A stretch of 6,909 bases of DNA, taken from positions 1 to 6,909 of the forward strand of contig JAGOBZ010000176.1 of NCBI GenBank assembly GCA_017999015.1, in the 5' to 3' direction. Within the stretch, counting starts at the first letter, position 1; each line of letters begins with the position of its first letter. The notes under the pieces are model-generated. The model was not told the DNA's origin. It did not search any database and worked only from the letters and a program-made list of their open reading frames with translations. The position numbers were made by a program, and so were the translations under genes. Shown in pieces: positions 1-6,442 of the stretch. Source of the DNA: Kiritimatiellia bacterium (lineage in GTDB: Bacteria; Verrucomicrobiota; Kiritimatiellia; RFP12; UBA1067).

Positions 1-90
1 CAGAATTTTTTTCCGAGCTTCAAGACTCATTGTTTTCCTCGGCGTGTCGGCGGGCTTGTCGGCGGCGGCCGACCAACCGGCAGCGGACGC
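1..90 (+). repeat. Direct repeat copy 1: signal-peptide coding segment
   Basis: These 90 bases align without gaps to 1598-1687 with 9 mismatches, 8 of them transitions. Both copies are read in the same frame and encode the hydrophobic part of a signal peptide plus the first mature residues (DQPAADA). Similarity stops just after this point. The left end is cut by the window, so the repeat may extend further upstream, perhaps into the leader or promoter. Confidence 0.85.
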
Positions 91-1225
91 ATCGCGGGCC
101 GTCGCCGACTGCCGGGCCGCGGGCGTGACCGGCGGGCGGGTCGAAGCGCCGCTGGATGACGCCGCGTACGCTCGCTTAGGCAAGGCAATCCGCCATGAAG
201 CCTTCTCCGGCAACCGGGTTTTTCGCATTGTGGATCTCGCCACCGCGATGAACCGGCGCGAGCCGCTCGGCCTCGTGCCGGAGGCCCCGGCACAGGTGCC
301 GTTGGGCGAGGCCGAGCTGCACGAGCGAGCGGCGCGGGCGACATTCGCGCTCTACACGCTTTCTGAAGAAAACTACAAGACCGGGAACCTCGCGCGCTTG
401 GGCGCGGCCTTTCTGATCCATCCCGGCGTGGCTGCCACCTGCTTCCATGCCTTCAAAGGTTTGGGCGAACCGTTCGTGGCGGCGGGGCTGACGGTCGAGG
501 GTCGGCCGGTCACCGTCGTCAAGATCCTGGCGCTCTACCCGCTTGAGGATCTCGCGCTGCTGCAGGTGGAGGGGGCCGGCGACACGGTACTGCCGTTGCG
601 TCCGGACACGCCGGCCGGTGTCCGCGTCCGCGCGATCGGCCATCCGCTGAACAAATATTTCTTCGCGGTCGAAGGGATGGTTGCCCGCTACGGACTCAAA
701 ATAGGCCCGGGCGGCGAGCGCTTGACGCGTCTGCACCTGATGATCCATTCGATCGGCGGTTTCAGCGGCGGCGCGATCGTGGACGGAGCGGGCAACGCAG
801 TAGGCATGCTCGACAGCTTTGAGACGCTCAAAGCCGGCGCGGCGACCTACGACGTGCATTCGGCGATTCCGGCGGCGACGATCCGCGCTCGCCTCACCGA
901 GCCTTACGCCTGCGGGATGACGTCCGAGGCAGTCGCGGCCCTGCTGCGGCCGGTCACCGAGCCAAGTGCGTCGGTCGAGGTTCACACCATCAAAACCGAG
1001 GGGCCGAAGGGGGCCGCGATCGCCGAGGTGCGTAGCGACGCGCCCCATGCGTTCACGGTGCGGGTCGAGGACAAGAGCGGCAACGAACTCGCCCGCGGCC
1101 GTCCGTCTGACGCGCTGCGCGCGGAGCTGCCGGAGTGGGCCAAGCCCCTGTACGACGAAAACGTCAAGACCGCCGAAGCCAAGGCTGCGGCGATCGCGCC
1201 GCCGGACGGCGCAGGGCAACGGTAA
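2..1225 (+). CDS. Secreted trypsin-like serine protease, 5' end outside window
   Basis: This is a probable exported endopeptidase of the trypsin/HtrA-like fold. The true start lies left of the window: the frame is open from base 2, and its first 30 codons match the signal peptide of the TPR gene at 1584, whose start is about 5 codons further upstream. A GTG at 44 would fall inside the signal peptide, so I do not use it. The hydrophobic stretch LIVFLGVSAGLSAAA is followed by DQPAADA, with likely cleavage near AAA-D. A candidate full triad is visible: His in TCFHAFKG (446-448), Asp in YPLEDLALLQV (548-550) and Ser in GGFSGGAIVDG (764-766). The motif order and spacing fit the family. About 110 residues precede the protease core, and a C-terminal region of roughly 105 residues (from about 900) follows it. 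I recognise neither, and I see no PDZ domain. The substrate is unknown. The fold is fairly sure; the exact family is not. Confidence 0.8.
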   Translation, partial: RIFFRASRLIVFLGVSAGLSAAADQPAADASRAVADCRAAGVTGGRVEAPLDDAAYARLGKAIRHEAFSGNRVFRIVDLATAMNRREPLGLVPEAPAQVPLGEAELHERAARATFALYTLSEENYKTGNLARLGAAFLIHPGVAATCFHAFKGLGEPFVAAGLTVEGRPVTVVKILALYPLEDLALLQVEGAGDTVLPLRPDTPAGVRVRAIGHPLNKYFFAVEGMVARYGLKIGPGGERLTRLHLMIHSIGGFSGGAIVDGAGNAVGMLDSFETLKAGAATYDVHSAIPAATIRARLTEPYACGMTSEAVAALLRPVTEPSASVEVHTIKTEGPKGAAIAEVRSDAPHAFTVRVEDKSGNELARGRPSDALRAELPEWAKPLYDENVKTAEAKAAAIAPPDGAGQR

Positions 1226-1230
1226 GATAT

Positions 1231-1503
1231 TCAAGGAGGCGTTCGCGTCAGTTCTTTGGAGCGAAGATGACGCCTGCCGCGTTTGGCACCGAGCCTGAAG
1301 CCGCGCCAGCCCTCACCTTCAACGATCAGCTTCTTCAACACGATTTCCTTGCCGCGTAACTCGTACGTGAGACCGACTTGCTTGCCAAGTTCAAGGACAG
1401 CGTACTGGACAGCGGGTTTGTCCCGGGATGCGCCCCCGCTCCGGTTGCGTTCACGCAAAGGCTGTGTTACCGTGTTCTCGTAACAGCCAGTTACGGTTTG
1501 CAC
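1231..1503 (-). pseudogene. Possible remnant of an STN (secretin/TonB short N-terminal) domain gene
   Basis: The antisense frame beginning at a GTG (1503) encodes about 90 residues. Its middle reads KPAVQYAVLELGKQVGL followed directly by TYELRGKEIVLKK. From memory, STN-like domains open with a segment like the first and close with one like the second, with some 35-45 residues between them. Here the two are joined directly, as if an internal deletion had occurred across a repeated VGLTY-like sequence. The flanking residues (Arg/Gly-rich before, and about 30 basic residues after) look like untranslated DNA. I see no ribosome binding site. It could be a remnant of a longer gene, or chance. The family likeness is recalled, not searched. 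Confidence 0.3.
1460..1495 (+). other. Overlapping alternative hairpins upstream of the TPR gene
   Basis: Two hairpins share one arm. In the first, 1460-1470 pairs with 1480-1488 (9 base pairs, a 2-base bulge at 1463-1464 and a 9-base loop). In the second, CGTAAC at 1479-1484 pairs with GTTACG at 1490-1495 (6 base pairs, 5-base loop). They cannot form together. The site is about 90 bases before the TPR start codon. No T-run follows, so it is not a standard terminator. Its function is unknown. Confidence 0.3.
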
Positions 1504-1583
1504 CTCGCTTTACAGTTCTTTTTCACCACAGTGCACACCGGGTGTACAGAGTGAGAAGTTGTCGTATAGAGAGCGCCCATCCG

Positions 1584-2633
1584 ATGGAAAAAGGCGGCAG
1601 GATTTTTTTCCGAGTTTCAAGACTCGTTGTCTTCCTCGGCATGTCGGCGAGCTTGTCGGCGTCGGCCGACCAGCCGGCAGCAGACGCGGCGTACCGTGCC
1701 GCGCGCGTACACCTGCAGGCGCGCCGCTTTGCGGAGGCGGCCGAAAGTTTTGCGTGCGCCGCGGCGTCGACCAATGCCCCCTTCGCGGCGGCGGCTTGGC
1801 TGGGACGCGGCGAAGCGCTGTTCGGTCTCGGCGACTGGGATCAGGCTGCCGCGGCGTACGAGGGGCTGCTGATGCGCTATCCCGACTCGCCGCTCGCGTC
1901 GTGCGCCCTCTATGCGCACGGTCATGCCGCACAGCGCGCAGGCCGGCTCGACCGCGCGCACGCGGATTTTGCCGCCTTTCTCGACCGCTACCCGACAAAC
2001 GCCTTGCGTGAGGCCTGTACGGCCGCCCTGTCGACGGTCAACGCGGCGCGGCAGGCCCGCGCGCGACAGACCGCGCGTGCCGCCGTCGCCGCCGAAATGG
2101 CCGCCATCAACGACGCGCTCCGCGCGGAGCGGTGGGAAGACGCGCGCGCGGCTGCGGACCGCTTTCTGGCCGCGCATCCCGACCACGAACAGGTGCCCGA
2201 ACTTTTTCTGCTGATTGCCGCCAGCGCCTACCGGACCGGCGATTATGCCGGTGCCGCCGAGTCCTATCGCAGACTGCTAGAGCACGCGCCGCAGCATGCG
2301 CGCGCGGCGGAGGCGCGCACGCGGCGGGCCGAATGCCTGTTCAAAGCCGGCGACTTCGAGACGGCCCGGGCGCTTTATGCGGAGCTGGCTGAAGCGGACG
2401 ATGATCCCGAGGCGCGGGCGCGCGCGACGCTGGCCGTCGCCGACTGCGATGCGGCGCTCAAACGCTGGGCCGAAGCTGAACGCGCCTACCTGAGCGTGGA
2501 GCTGCTGCTCGATTGCGAGGCGCTGCGCCCGGTGGCGCTTCAGCGCCTCGCGGCACTGTATGACGCGATGGGGCAGCCGGAGAAGGCGAGCCGCACACGC
2601 GACGCGCTGCGACGCCGCTACCCGGGCATGTAA
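1584..2633 (+). CDS. Exported TPR-repeat protein
   Basis: This 349-residue protein probably acts outside the cytoplasm as a protein-protein interaction scaffold. I chose the ATG at 1584 because it gives a textbook signal peptide: MEKGGR, then a hydrophobic core around residues 14-27 and a likely cut after SASA (residue 28, before DQ). The Shine-Dalgarno is weak (GAGAG about 10 bases upstream). The rest is nearly all helical TPR-like units, Ala-rich, with typical pairs such as GRGEALFGLGDWDQAAAAYEGL (residues 75-96), RAGRLDRAHADFAAFLDRYP (118-137), AYRTGDYAGAAESYRRLLEH (215-234), CLFKAGDFETARALYAEL (251-268) and a last unit at 317-346. Units often end in YP or HP, as in the BamD/YbgF (CpoB)-type TPR family. 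No enzyme domain or lipobox Cys is seen. It shares its signal-peptide DNA with the upstream protease gene, and the two may work together. The partner is unknown. Confidence 0.85.
   Translation: MEKGGRIFFRVSRLVVFLGMSASLSASADQPAADAAYRAARVHLQARRFAEAAESFACAAASTNAPFAAAAWLGRGEALFGLGDWDQAAAAYEGLLMRYPDSPLASCALYAHGHAAQRAGRLDRAHADFAAFLDRYPTNALREACTAALSTVNAARQARARQTARAAVAAEMAAINDALRAERWEDARAAADRFLAAHPDHEQVPELFLLIAASAYRTGDYAGAAESYRRLLEHAPQHARAAEARTRRAECLFKAGDFETARALYAELAEADDDPEARARATLAVADCDAALKRWAEAERAYLSVELLLDCEALRPVALQRLAALYDAMGQPEKASRTRDALRRRYPGM
1598..1687 (+). repeat. Direct repeat copy 2: signal-peptide coding segment
   Basis: This is the partner of the repeat at 1-90. Of the 9 differences, 4 are silent and 5 give mild changes (Ala/Val, Ile/Val, Val/Met, Gly/Ser, Ala/Ser), which suggests that signal-peptide function has been kept. 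Both copies contain a run of seven T. Confidence 0.85.
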
Positions 2634-2637
2634 GCCC

Positions 2638-3393
2638 TCAGGCCAAGGCGAAAAAGGTGTCAATCAGACGTCGCGCGATGCTGACGCGCGAGGGAATCGG
2701 CGGCAGGTCGTCGCGGCCGAACCACCCGGCCTCGGCAATCTCGACGCCGTCGGGCGTGATCTCGCCGCTCTCGTAATCCGCCGTAAAGCCGAACATCAGG
2801 TTGTTGGGAAACGGCCAGGGCTGGCTTGCGGCATACCGGATGTTTGTGACGCGCAGGCCGACCTCTTCCGCGATTTCCCGTGCCACGGCCTGCTCCAGCG
2901 TTTCGTTCGCCTCGACAAACCCGGCCACCAGGCTCCAGAACGGCAGCAGCCCGCCGGCTTTGTGGGTCAGCAGAATCCGGTCGCCGCGCGCGATCAGCGT
3001 GATCACCACCGGGTTGATGCGCGGATAGGCGGTGTGGCCGCAGGCCGGACAGACCATCGCACGTTCGGTGGCATGGCGCTGCAGCGGCGCGCCGCAAGCG
3101 CCGCAGAAACGGTGGGCGCGGCGCCAGTGCAGGAGCTGGCGCGCCAGACCGGCCTGGGCGTAACGCTGCGGCGTGACGAGGTCAAACAGCGCGCGCAGGC
3201 CGACCCGTTCCGCGCCGGGCGCGGGGGGGACTGCGGATTCAGCGGCGAACACCTCTTCCCCTGCCGCCGTCTGCGCGGAGAGCGGCTCCGTGAGAGCGAA
3301 GGCGGCCGGGTCCGCGTCGAACAGGCAGGACGGACCATCGGAAGTTTTCCTGATCCAGAGCTGGTCGTTCGAAAACAGCAGCAGGCGTTTCAC
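2638..3393 (-). CDS. nudC: NADH pyrophosphatase / NAD-cap RNA decapping Nudix hydrolase NudC
   Basis: This cytoplasmic enzyme of 251 residues (E. coli NudC is 257) hydrolyses NAD(H) to NMN(H) and AMP, and members of the family also remove NAD caps from RNA 5' ends. A zinc ribbon is formed by C97, C100, C115 and C118 (CGACG and CPACG). The Nudix box is complete at residues 158-180: G158, E164, then REIAEEVGL with the metal-binding glutamates E173, E176 and E177. The family signature SQPWPFP lies at 190-196. The N-terminal part is poorly conserved, as is usual. I take the GTG at 3393 as start because GGAGGT sits 9 bases before it and because it overlaps the stop of the upstream gene as GTGA. 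A longer ATG start at 3474 would overlap the upstream gene by 85 bases and is unlikely. It is the third gene of the folD operon, and its stop is 4 bases from that of the convergent TPR gene. Confidence 0.95.
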   Translation of the reverse strand: MKRLLLFSNDQLWIRKTSDGPSCLFDADPAAFALTEPLSAQTAAGEEVFAAESAVPPAPGAERVGLRALFDLVTPQRYAQAGLARQLLHWRRAHRFCGACGAPLQRHATERAMVCPACGHTAYPRINPVVITLIARGDRILLTHKAGGLLPFWSLVAGFVEANETLEQAVAREIAEEVGLRVTNIRYAASQPWPFPNNLMFGFTADYESGEITPDGVEIAEAGWFGRDDLPPIPSRVSIARRLIDTFFALA

Positions 3394-5345
3394 GAAACAG
3401 ACACCTCCATGTGTGAGCGGATGGTCGCGCACAGCTCCGCGGCGTCGGTCGTGTCGAGACGTGCCAGCACACATTGCCAGCGGTAGGCGATACTTCCCTT
3501 GCGATCAAGCGGCCGGTGCTTGAAAAGCGAGTCAAAGGCCGTTTTGCGCCGGCGGTACTCCTGTTGAACCTGTTCGAAACGCTGCTGGAAAGCCTCAAGA
3601 TAGAGCGCGGCGACCTCCTTGGCGTTCGGCATGTGCGCGGCGCGGCGGTTCACCGGTCCTGCGTACGCATCGGCGTCGCGCTCAAGCCGGATGTCGTACT
3701 GCGAGAAAGACCCGGTGTGGTCGGAAATGATCAGGTGTTCGGGCAGGCCGTCGGCGTCCATCCTAATCACCTCGTCGCCATCGTCAAACATGACCTGCAA
3801 CTCGACATTGGCGCGCCCCACGATGCAGTTGACGGCGGCGGCCTCGCCCAGCAGGCGCGCCAACCGGCGGTTGAACGCCGGATCCGCGTAGCGGTCCGGC
3901 ATAATCTTGTCGGTGGCGCAGCCGCTGACATAGGCGCGTTCGAAATAGACCGACCAAAAACGCGCGCCGCGGTAGGCCTCGTTATGGCCGTTATAGGTCT
4001 CGGCGATGCGCCCGGTGGCGAGGCGCGGCGGCAGATTCATGCCGAGCTGCTGGCAGCCGAGGCGGCGATCGAGAATGTAATCCGTGTAATCCATCGCTTC
4101 CATCACCGCACGCAGCAGGTCCTTGCCGTCGTCGAGGTGCTCTTTGACGCCCCACTTCTGAAAGCGCAGGATGCGTAAATCCGGTTTCGTTTTGCCGGCC
4201 TCTTTAACCTGCACGATATAGACCGGCGCCCGGTGCGACACGGGGGCGCGCGTCGAGAGAGAGTGGCCGATGCGGCCGATGTTGATGTATTCGATCGTAT
4301 TGTATTCGCGCAGGTAATTGAAGATCACCGCCTTGGCGCGCGGGTCACAGAGAGCCTTCAGGTCAATATCTTCGGAGAACACGTCGCTTTCATCACAAAC
4401 CGGATCGAAAATCAGCTCGCCCTTCACAATGCGGCAGCCGGGCAGCCATTCAATCTGACGATAGAACTCAGGCGAAATGTCCTGAATCAACTCTTCGGCA
4501 TCGACGGCGTTGGGCTGTTGGGTCAGCGCCGAGCACATCCGGTTACGCCACTCGATATTAGCGTCAGACTCGTCGCGCAGCTCTGCGGGCAGTGCCGCGC
4601 GAAAAGTATCAAGCAGCTTTCGATAGGCGGCTCTCAACGCACTGATCGGCAGGTTTGCGGCGTTCAAAGCTTCGAAAGCCTGTCGGGTGAACGCGCAACC
4701 CGTCGGAAAGATGTCGATCTCCGGGTACCAGAAGCGGTTCCGTCGCGCGGCATACTCCACAATCTCTTCGAGTTGCTGCCGGAAGAGGTCATCCGGCTGG
4801 TTCCCTAGATTGGCAAATTGGGCGAGCGTGAGGAACCGGGTGCCGGTGGACCGGTTGTAGTAGAAGATCGGCAGCGTCTCGATGGCTGCGAGTGAGGAGG
4901 AGATCAGGATGCGCATCTCTTCTACAGACACCGGCAGGCGGCTCATGCGCCAGTTCTCGCCGTGCGCGCGCAGGGCGTCGCGCACCTGCGCGTCGTGCGT
5001 GTTGAGATAACGGATGCACCTTTTGGAGACCAGCTTCTGTAGCATCTCGTCGGCTTCGAACGCAAGCTCCATCGCGTCGGGGTCAGGGCGGATCAGAACC
5101 GTGCGCTCATCAAAAAGCAGGTCCACCGAACTCGCCATTTCTTCGTCAATTTCGAAATCGCTCAACGGCGCCAAGCCTGCTTGCTGCCGCTCCCGGTTCA
5201 GCTCCTTGATCCAGGCGAGACGCTGCGTCGCATGGACACCCTTCAGCGTGACCAGACCGTCCGACTTCACGAAGATCGTGCCGATCCGTGAGGCGAGTTG
5301 CCCTTTTGCATCGCGGGCAAAGAGCGGCTCTCCAAGAAGTTTCAT
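3390..5345 (-). CDS. Large protein of unknown function, operon partner of folD and nudC
   Basis: I do not recognise this 651-residue protein. It has no signal peptide or membrane segment, so it is probably cytoplasmic. Seen directly: an N-terminal part (about 1-130) rich in acidic and basic residues; a middle part with aromatic motifs (IFYYNRSTGTRFLTLAQF, 160-177; FWYPEIDIFPTGCAF, 205-219); a more strongly patterned region at about 340-550; and a charged, probably coiled-coil helix at about 576-605 (FQQRFEQVQQEYRRRKTAF). The 340-550 region has GRIGHSLSTR (357-366), YIVQVKEAG (376-384) and GRANVELQVMFDDGDEVI (510-527). The last, with N506 and FDDG, loosely recalls the catalytic and metal-binding loops of atypical kinase folds, and VQVK could be the ATP-lysine strand; this is weak inference. 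It starts with ATG overlapping the folD stop as ATGA and ends overlapping the nudC start as GTGA. It lacks a good Shine-Dalgarno of its own, which fits translational coupling. That it is a real gene is very likely; its function is open. Confidence 0.9.
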   Translation of the reverse strand: MKLLGEPLFARDAKGQLASRIGTIFVKSDGLVTLKGVHATQRLAWIKELNRERQQAGLAPLSDFEIDEEMASSVDLLFDERTVLIRPDPDAMELAFEADEMLQKLVSKRCIRYLNTHDAQVRDALRAHGENWRMSRLPVSVEEMRILISSSLAAIETLPIFYYNRSTGTRFLTLAQFANLGNQPDDLFRQQLEEIVEYAARRNRFWYPEIDIFPTGCAFTRQAFEALNAANLPISALRAAYRKLLDTFRAALPAELRDESDANIEWRNRMCSALTQQPNAVDAEELIQDISPEFYRQIEWLPGCRIVKGELIFDPVCDESDVFSEDIDLKALCDPRAKAVIFNYLREYNTIEYINIGRIGHSLSTRAPVSHRAPVYIVQVKEAGKTKPDLRILRFQKWGVKEHLDDGKDLLRAVMEAMDYTDYILDRRLGCQQLGMNLPPRLATGRIAETYNGHNEAYRGARFWSVYFERAYVSGCATDKIMPDRYADPAFNRRLARLLGEAAAVNCIVGRANVELQVMFDDGDEVIRMDADGLPEHLIISDHTGSFSQYDIRLERDADAYAGPVNRRAAHMPNAKEVAALYLEAFQQRFEQVQQEYRRRKTAFDSLFKHRPLDRKGSIAYRWQCVLARLDTTDAAELCATIRSHMEVSVS

Positions 5346-6220
5346 AGGCGGCGAGCGGCCTCAAGCGTGTTGACAAGCAGCATCGTGATTGTCATCGGTC
5401 CCACCCCGCCGGGCACGGGGGTGAGCAGCGAGGCGACCTCGCTTGCCGAATCGGCATCGACATCGCCGACGAGACGGAAACCGTTTTTTCTGGAGGCGTC
5501 GGGAATGCGGTTCACCCCCACGTCGACCACGACCGCGCCTGGCTTGATCATGCTTCCCGTGACTGTGCCCGGACGCCCGGCCGCGACCACCAAAATGTCC
5601 GCTTGCCTCGTGTAGGCCGCGAGGTCACGCGTGCCGGTGTGACAGACCGTGACGGTGGCGTTACCGCCCTCGGCCTTGCGCATCAGCAGATGCGCGACCG
5701 GTTTGCCGACGATGTTGCTGCGTCCGACCACGACCGCATGCCGCCCGGAGGTCTGCACGCCGGCCTTCAGCAGCATCTGGATGATGCCGTGCGGCGTGCA
5801 GGGCAGGAAGCAGCTTTCGCCGATCATCATGCGGCCGACATTCACCGGCGTGAACCCGTCCACATCTTTTTCGGGCGCGATCGCGTTGATCACCGCCGCC
5901 TCGTCGATGTGGCGCGGCAGCGGGAGCTGCACCAGAATGCCGTGCACGCGCGGATCGTCGTTCATGCGCCGCACCAGGGCCAGCGCCTCCTCCTGCGTGG
6001 TTTCTGCCGGCACGCGCACGTCCAGTGAAAACATGCCGACCTCTTCGCAGGCGCGTTCTTTGGCGGTGACATAGGACGTAGAGGCCGGGTCTGCACCGAT
6101 CAGGATCACGCCCAATCCCGGCGTCACGCCGCGGCTGGCCTTGAGATCGGCGACCTGGCGCGCGATGTCCGCGCGCATGTCGGCGGCGAGTTGTTTTCCG
6201 TCAAGCAACGTTGCACTCAT
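5342..6220 (-). CDS. folD: Bifunctional methylenetetrahydrofolate dehydrogenase / methenyltetrahydrofolate cyclohydrolase FolD
   Basis: This cytoplasmic one-carbon enzyme oxidises 5,10-methylene-THF to 5,10-methenyl-THF with NADP+ and then hydrolyses it to 10-formyl-THF, feeding purine and formyl-Met synthesis. At 292 residues it has normal family length. The catalytic-domain signature YVTAKERACEEVGM (50-63) supplies Y50 and the catalytic K54. VQLPLP (97-102) and KDVDGF (118-123) follow. The nucleotide-binding half has VGRSNIVGKP (165-174), and the C-terminal signature is TPVPGGVGPMT (267-277). The start is fixed by an in-frame TAA 9 bases upstream. The site has no clear Shine-Dalgarno sequence, which is odd for the first gene of an operon. 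Downstream, ATGA overlaps the next gene. Confidence 0.97.
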   Translation of the reverse strand: MSATLLDGKQLAADMRADIARQVADLKASRGVTPGLGVILIGADPASTSYVTAKERACEEVGMFSLDVRVPAETTQEEALALVRRMNDDPRVHGILVQLPLPRHIDEAAVINAIAPEKDVDGFTPVNVGRMMIGESCFLPCTPHGIIQMLLKAGVQTSGRHAVVVGRSNIVGKPVAHLLMRKAEGGNATVTVCHTGTRDLAAYTRQADILVVAAGRPGTVTGSMIKPGAVVVDVGVNRIPDASRKNGFRLVGDVDADSASEVASLLTPVPGGVGPMTITMLLVNTLEAARRL

Positions 6221-6223
6221 GGT

Positions 6224-6233
6224 TGATTAATCA
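6224..6233. promoter_or_regulatory. 10-base perfect palindrome TGATTAATCA just upstream of folD
   Basis: The palindrome ends 4 bases before the folD start codon and contains the in-frame TAA that fixes that start. It lies where a ribosome binding site would be expected, so it could be an operator or simply AT-rich spacer. A 10-base palindrome can arise by chance. Confidence 0.25.
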
Positions 6234-6318
6234 GAATGGTGTTAAGAGGATCAAACAGAAAAAGTCTCATCGCAATAACCGATCACGACGCACAGACCCA
6301 ACGATGAGGACGGTTCGG

Positions 6319-6347
6319 AATATACCAAAGATTCATGAGAATCGAAA
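6319..6347 (-). promoter_or_regulatory. Weak candidate sigma-70-type promoter for the folD operon
   Basis: On the minus strand, TTTCGA (6347-6342) and TATATT (6324-6319) are separated by 17 bases, which would start transcription about 90 bases before folD. The -10 box is good and the -35 box poor (3 of 6). The inverted repeat GATTC-ATGA-GAATC lies almost wholly in the spacer, where a regulator could bind. Confidence 0.25.
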
Positions 6348-6430
6348 CCCAAAGTTGCCCTCTCCCCAGTTGCACATTGCCTGTGTCGCATTTTTTTGTT
6401 AAAAGAAAGCGCATGGATACAGTGAAAAAT

Positions 6431-6436
6431 GGGAGG
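6431..6436 (+). promoter_or_regulatory. Ribosome binding site that sets the DUF362 start
   Basis: GGGAGG ends 6 bases before the ATG at 6443. This favours 6443 over an in-frame ATG at 6413, which has no such sequence and would add 10 residues ahead of the Tat signal. Confidence 0.75.
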
Positions 6437-6442
6437 TGCTTC

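Larger units (their letters stand above)
1226..1583. other. 358-base gap between protease and TPR genes
   Basis: I see no intact gene here. The stretch holds an antisense fragment resembling an STN domain (listed separately), an inverted repeat just after the protease stop (GCGTCA at 1245-1250 with TGACGC at 1268-1273, and AGGCGT at 1237-1242 with ACGCCT at 1270-1275), and alternative hairpins at 1460-1495. The first inverted repeat has no T-run, so it is not a convincing intrinsic terminator. No good promoter for the TPR gene stands out: TTTACA at 1509-1514 is a fair -35 box, but a matching -10 box is missing at normal spacing. The + strand frame of the TPR gene is open back to an ATG at 1428, but that extension would put over 50 non-signal-like residues before a normal signal peptide, so I treat it as non-coding. 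Confidence 0.5.
6221..6442. other. Divergent AT-richer intergenic region between folD and the DUF362 gene
   Basis: These 222 bases are clearly lower in GC than the genes and must hold the promoters of both the folD operon and the DUF362 gene. They contain a perfect 10-base palindrome (6224-6233), an inverted repeat GATTC-ATGA-GAATC (6330-6343), a possible folD promoter (6319-6347) and a T7 run at 6391-6397. I see no small gene with a credible start. For the + strand gene, TTGCAC at 6370-6375 is a possible -35 box, but no good -10 box lies at normal spacing. Confidence 0.6.

Noticed and set aside
5..13. T7 runs in both signal-peptide copies as phase-variable slippage tracts
   Set aside because: Seven T is short for slippage switching and both copies are in frame; there is no sign of variation.
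176..1234. Minus-strand open frame of 352 codons opposite the protease
   Set aside because: Its composition is Arg- and His-rich with no recognisable motif, and it lies opposite a gene with a complete catalytic triad.
1428..1583. N-terminal extension of the TPR gene from an ATG at 1428
   Set aside because: It would place 52 residues of non-signal-like sequence before a normal signal peptide, and the ATG at 1584 gives the same signal-peptide layout as the upstream protease.
2624..2637. GGGC-ATGTAA-GCCC hairpin at the convergent gene ends as a terminator
   Set aside because: The stem is only 4 base pairs and no T-run follows on either strand.
3394..3474. Longer nudC start at 3474
   Set aside because: It overlaps the upstream gene by 85 bases, while the GTG at 3393 has a GGAGGT at good spacing and a GTGA overlap, and begins with the usual short N-terminus.
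2560..3486. Long + strand open frame of 308 codons opposite nudC
   Set aside because: It is antisense to the well-supported nudC and overlaps the end of the TPR gene; long antisense frames are common in GC-rich DNA.
3474..4808. + strand open frames (3474-4178 and 4233-4808) opposite the unknown operon gene
   Set aside because: The minus-strand frame is continuous over 651 codons with operon overlaps at both ends, so these are shadows.
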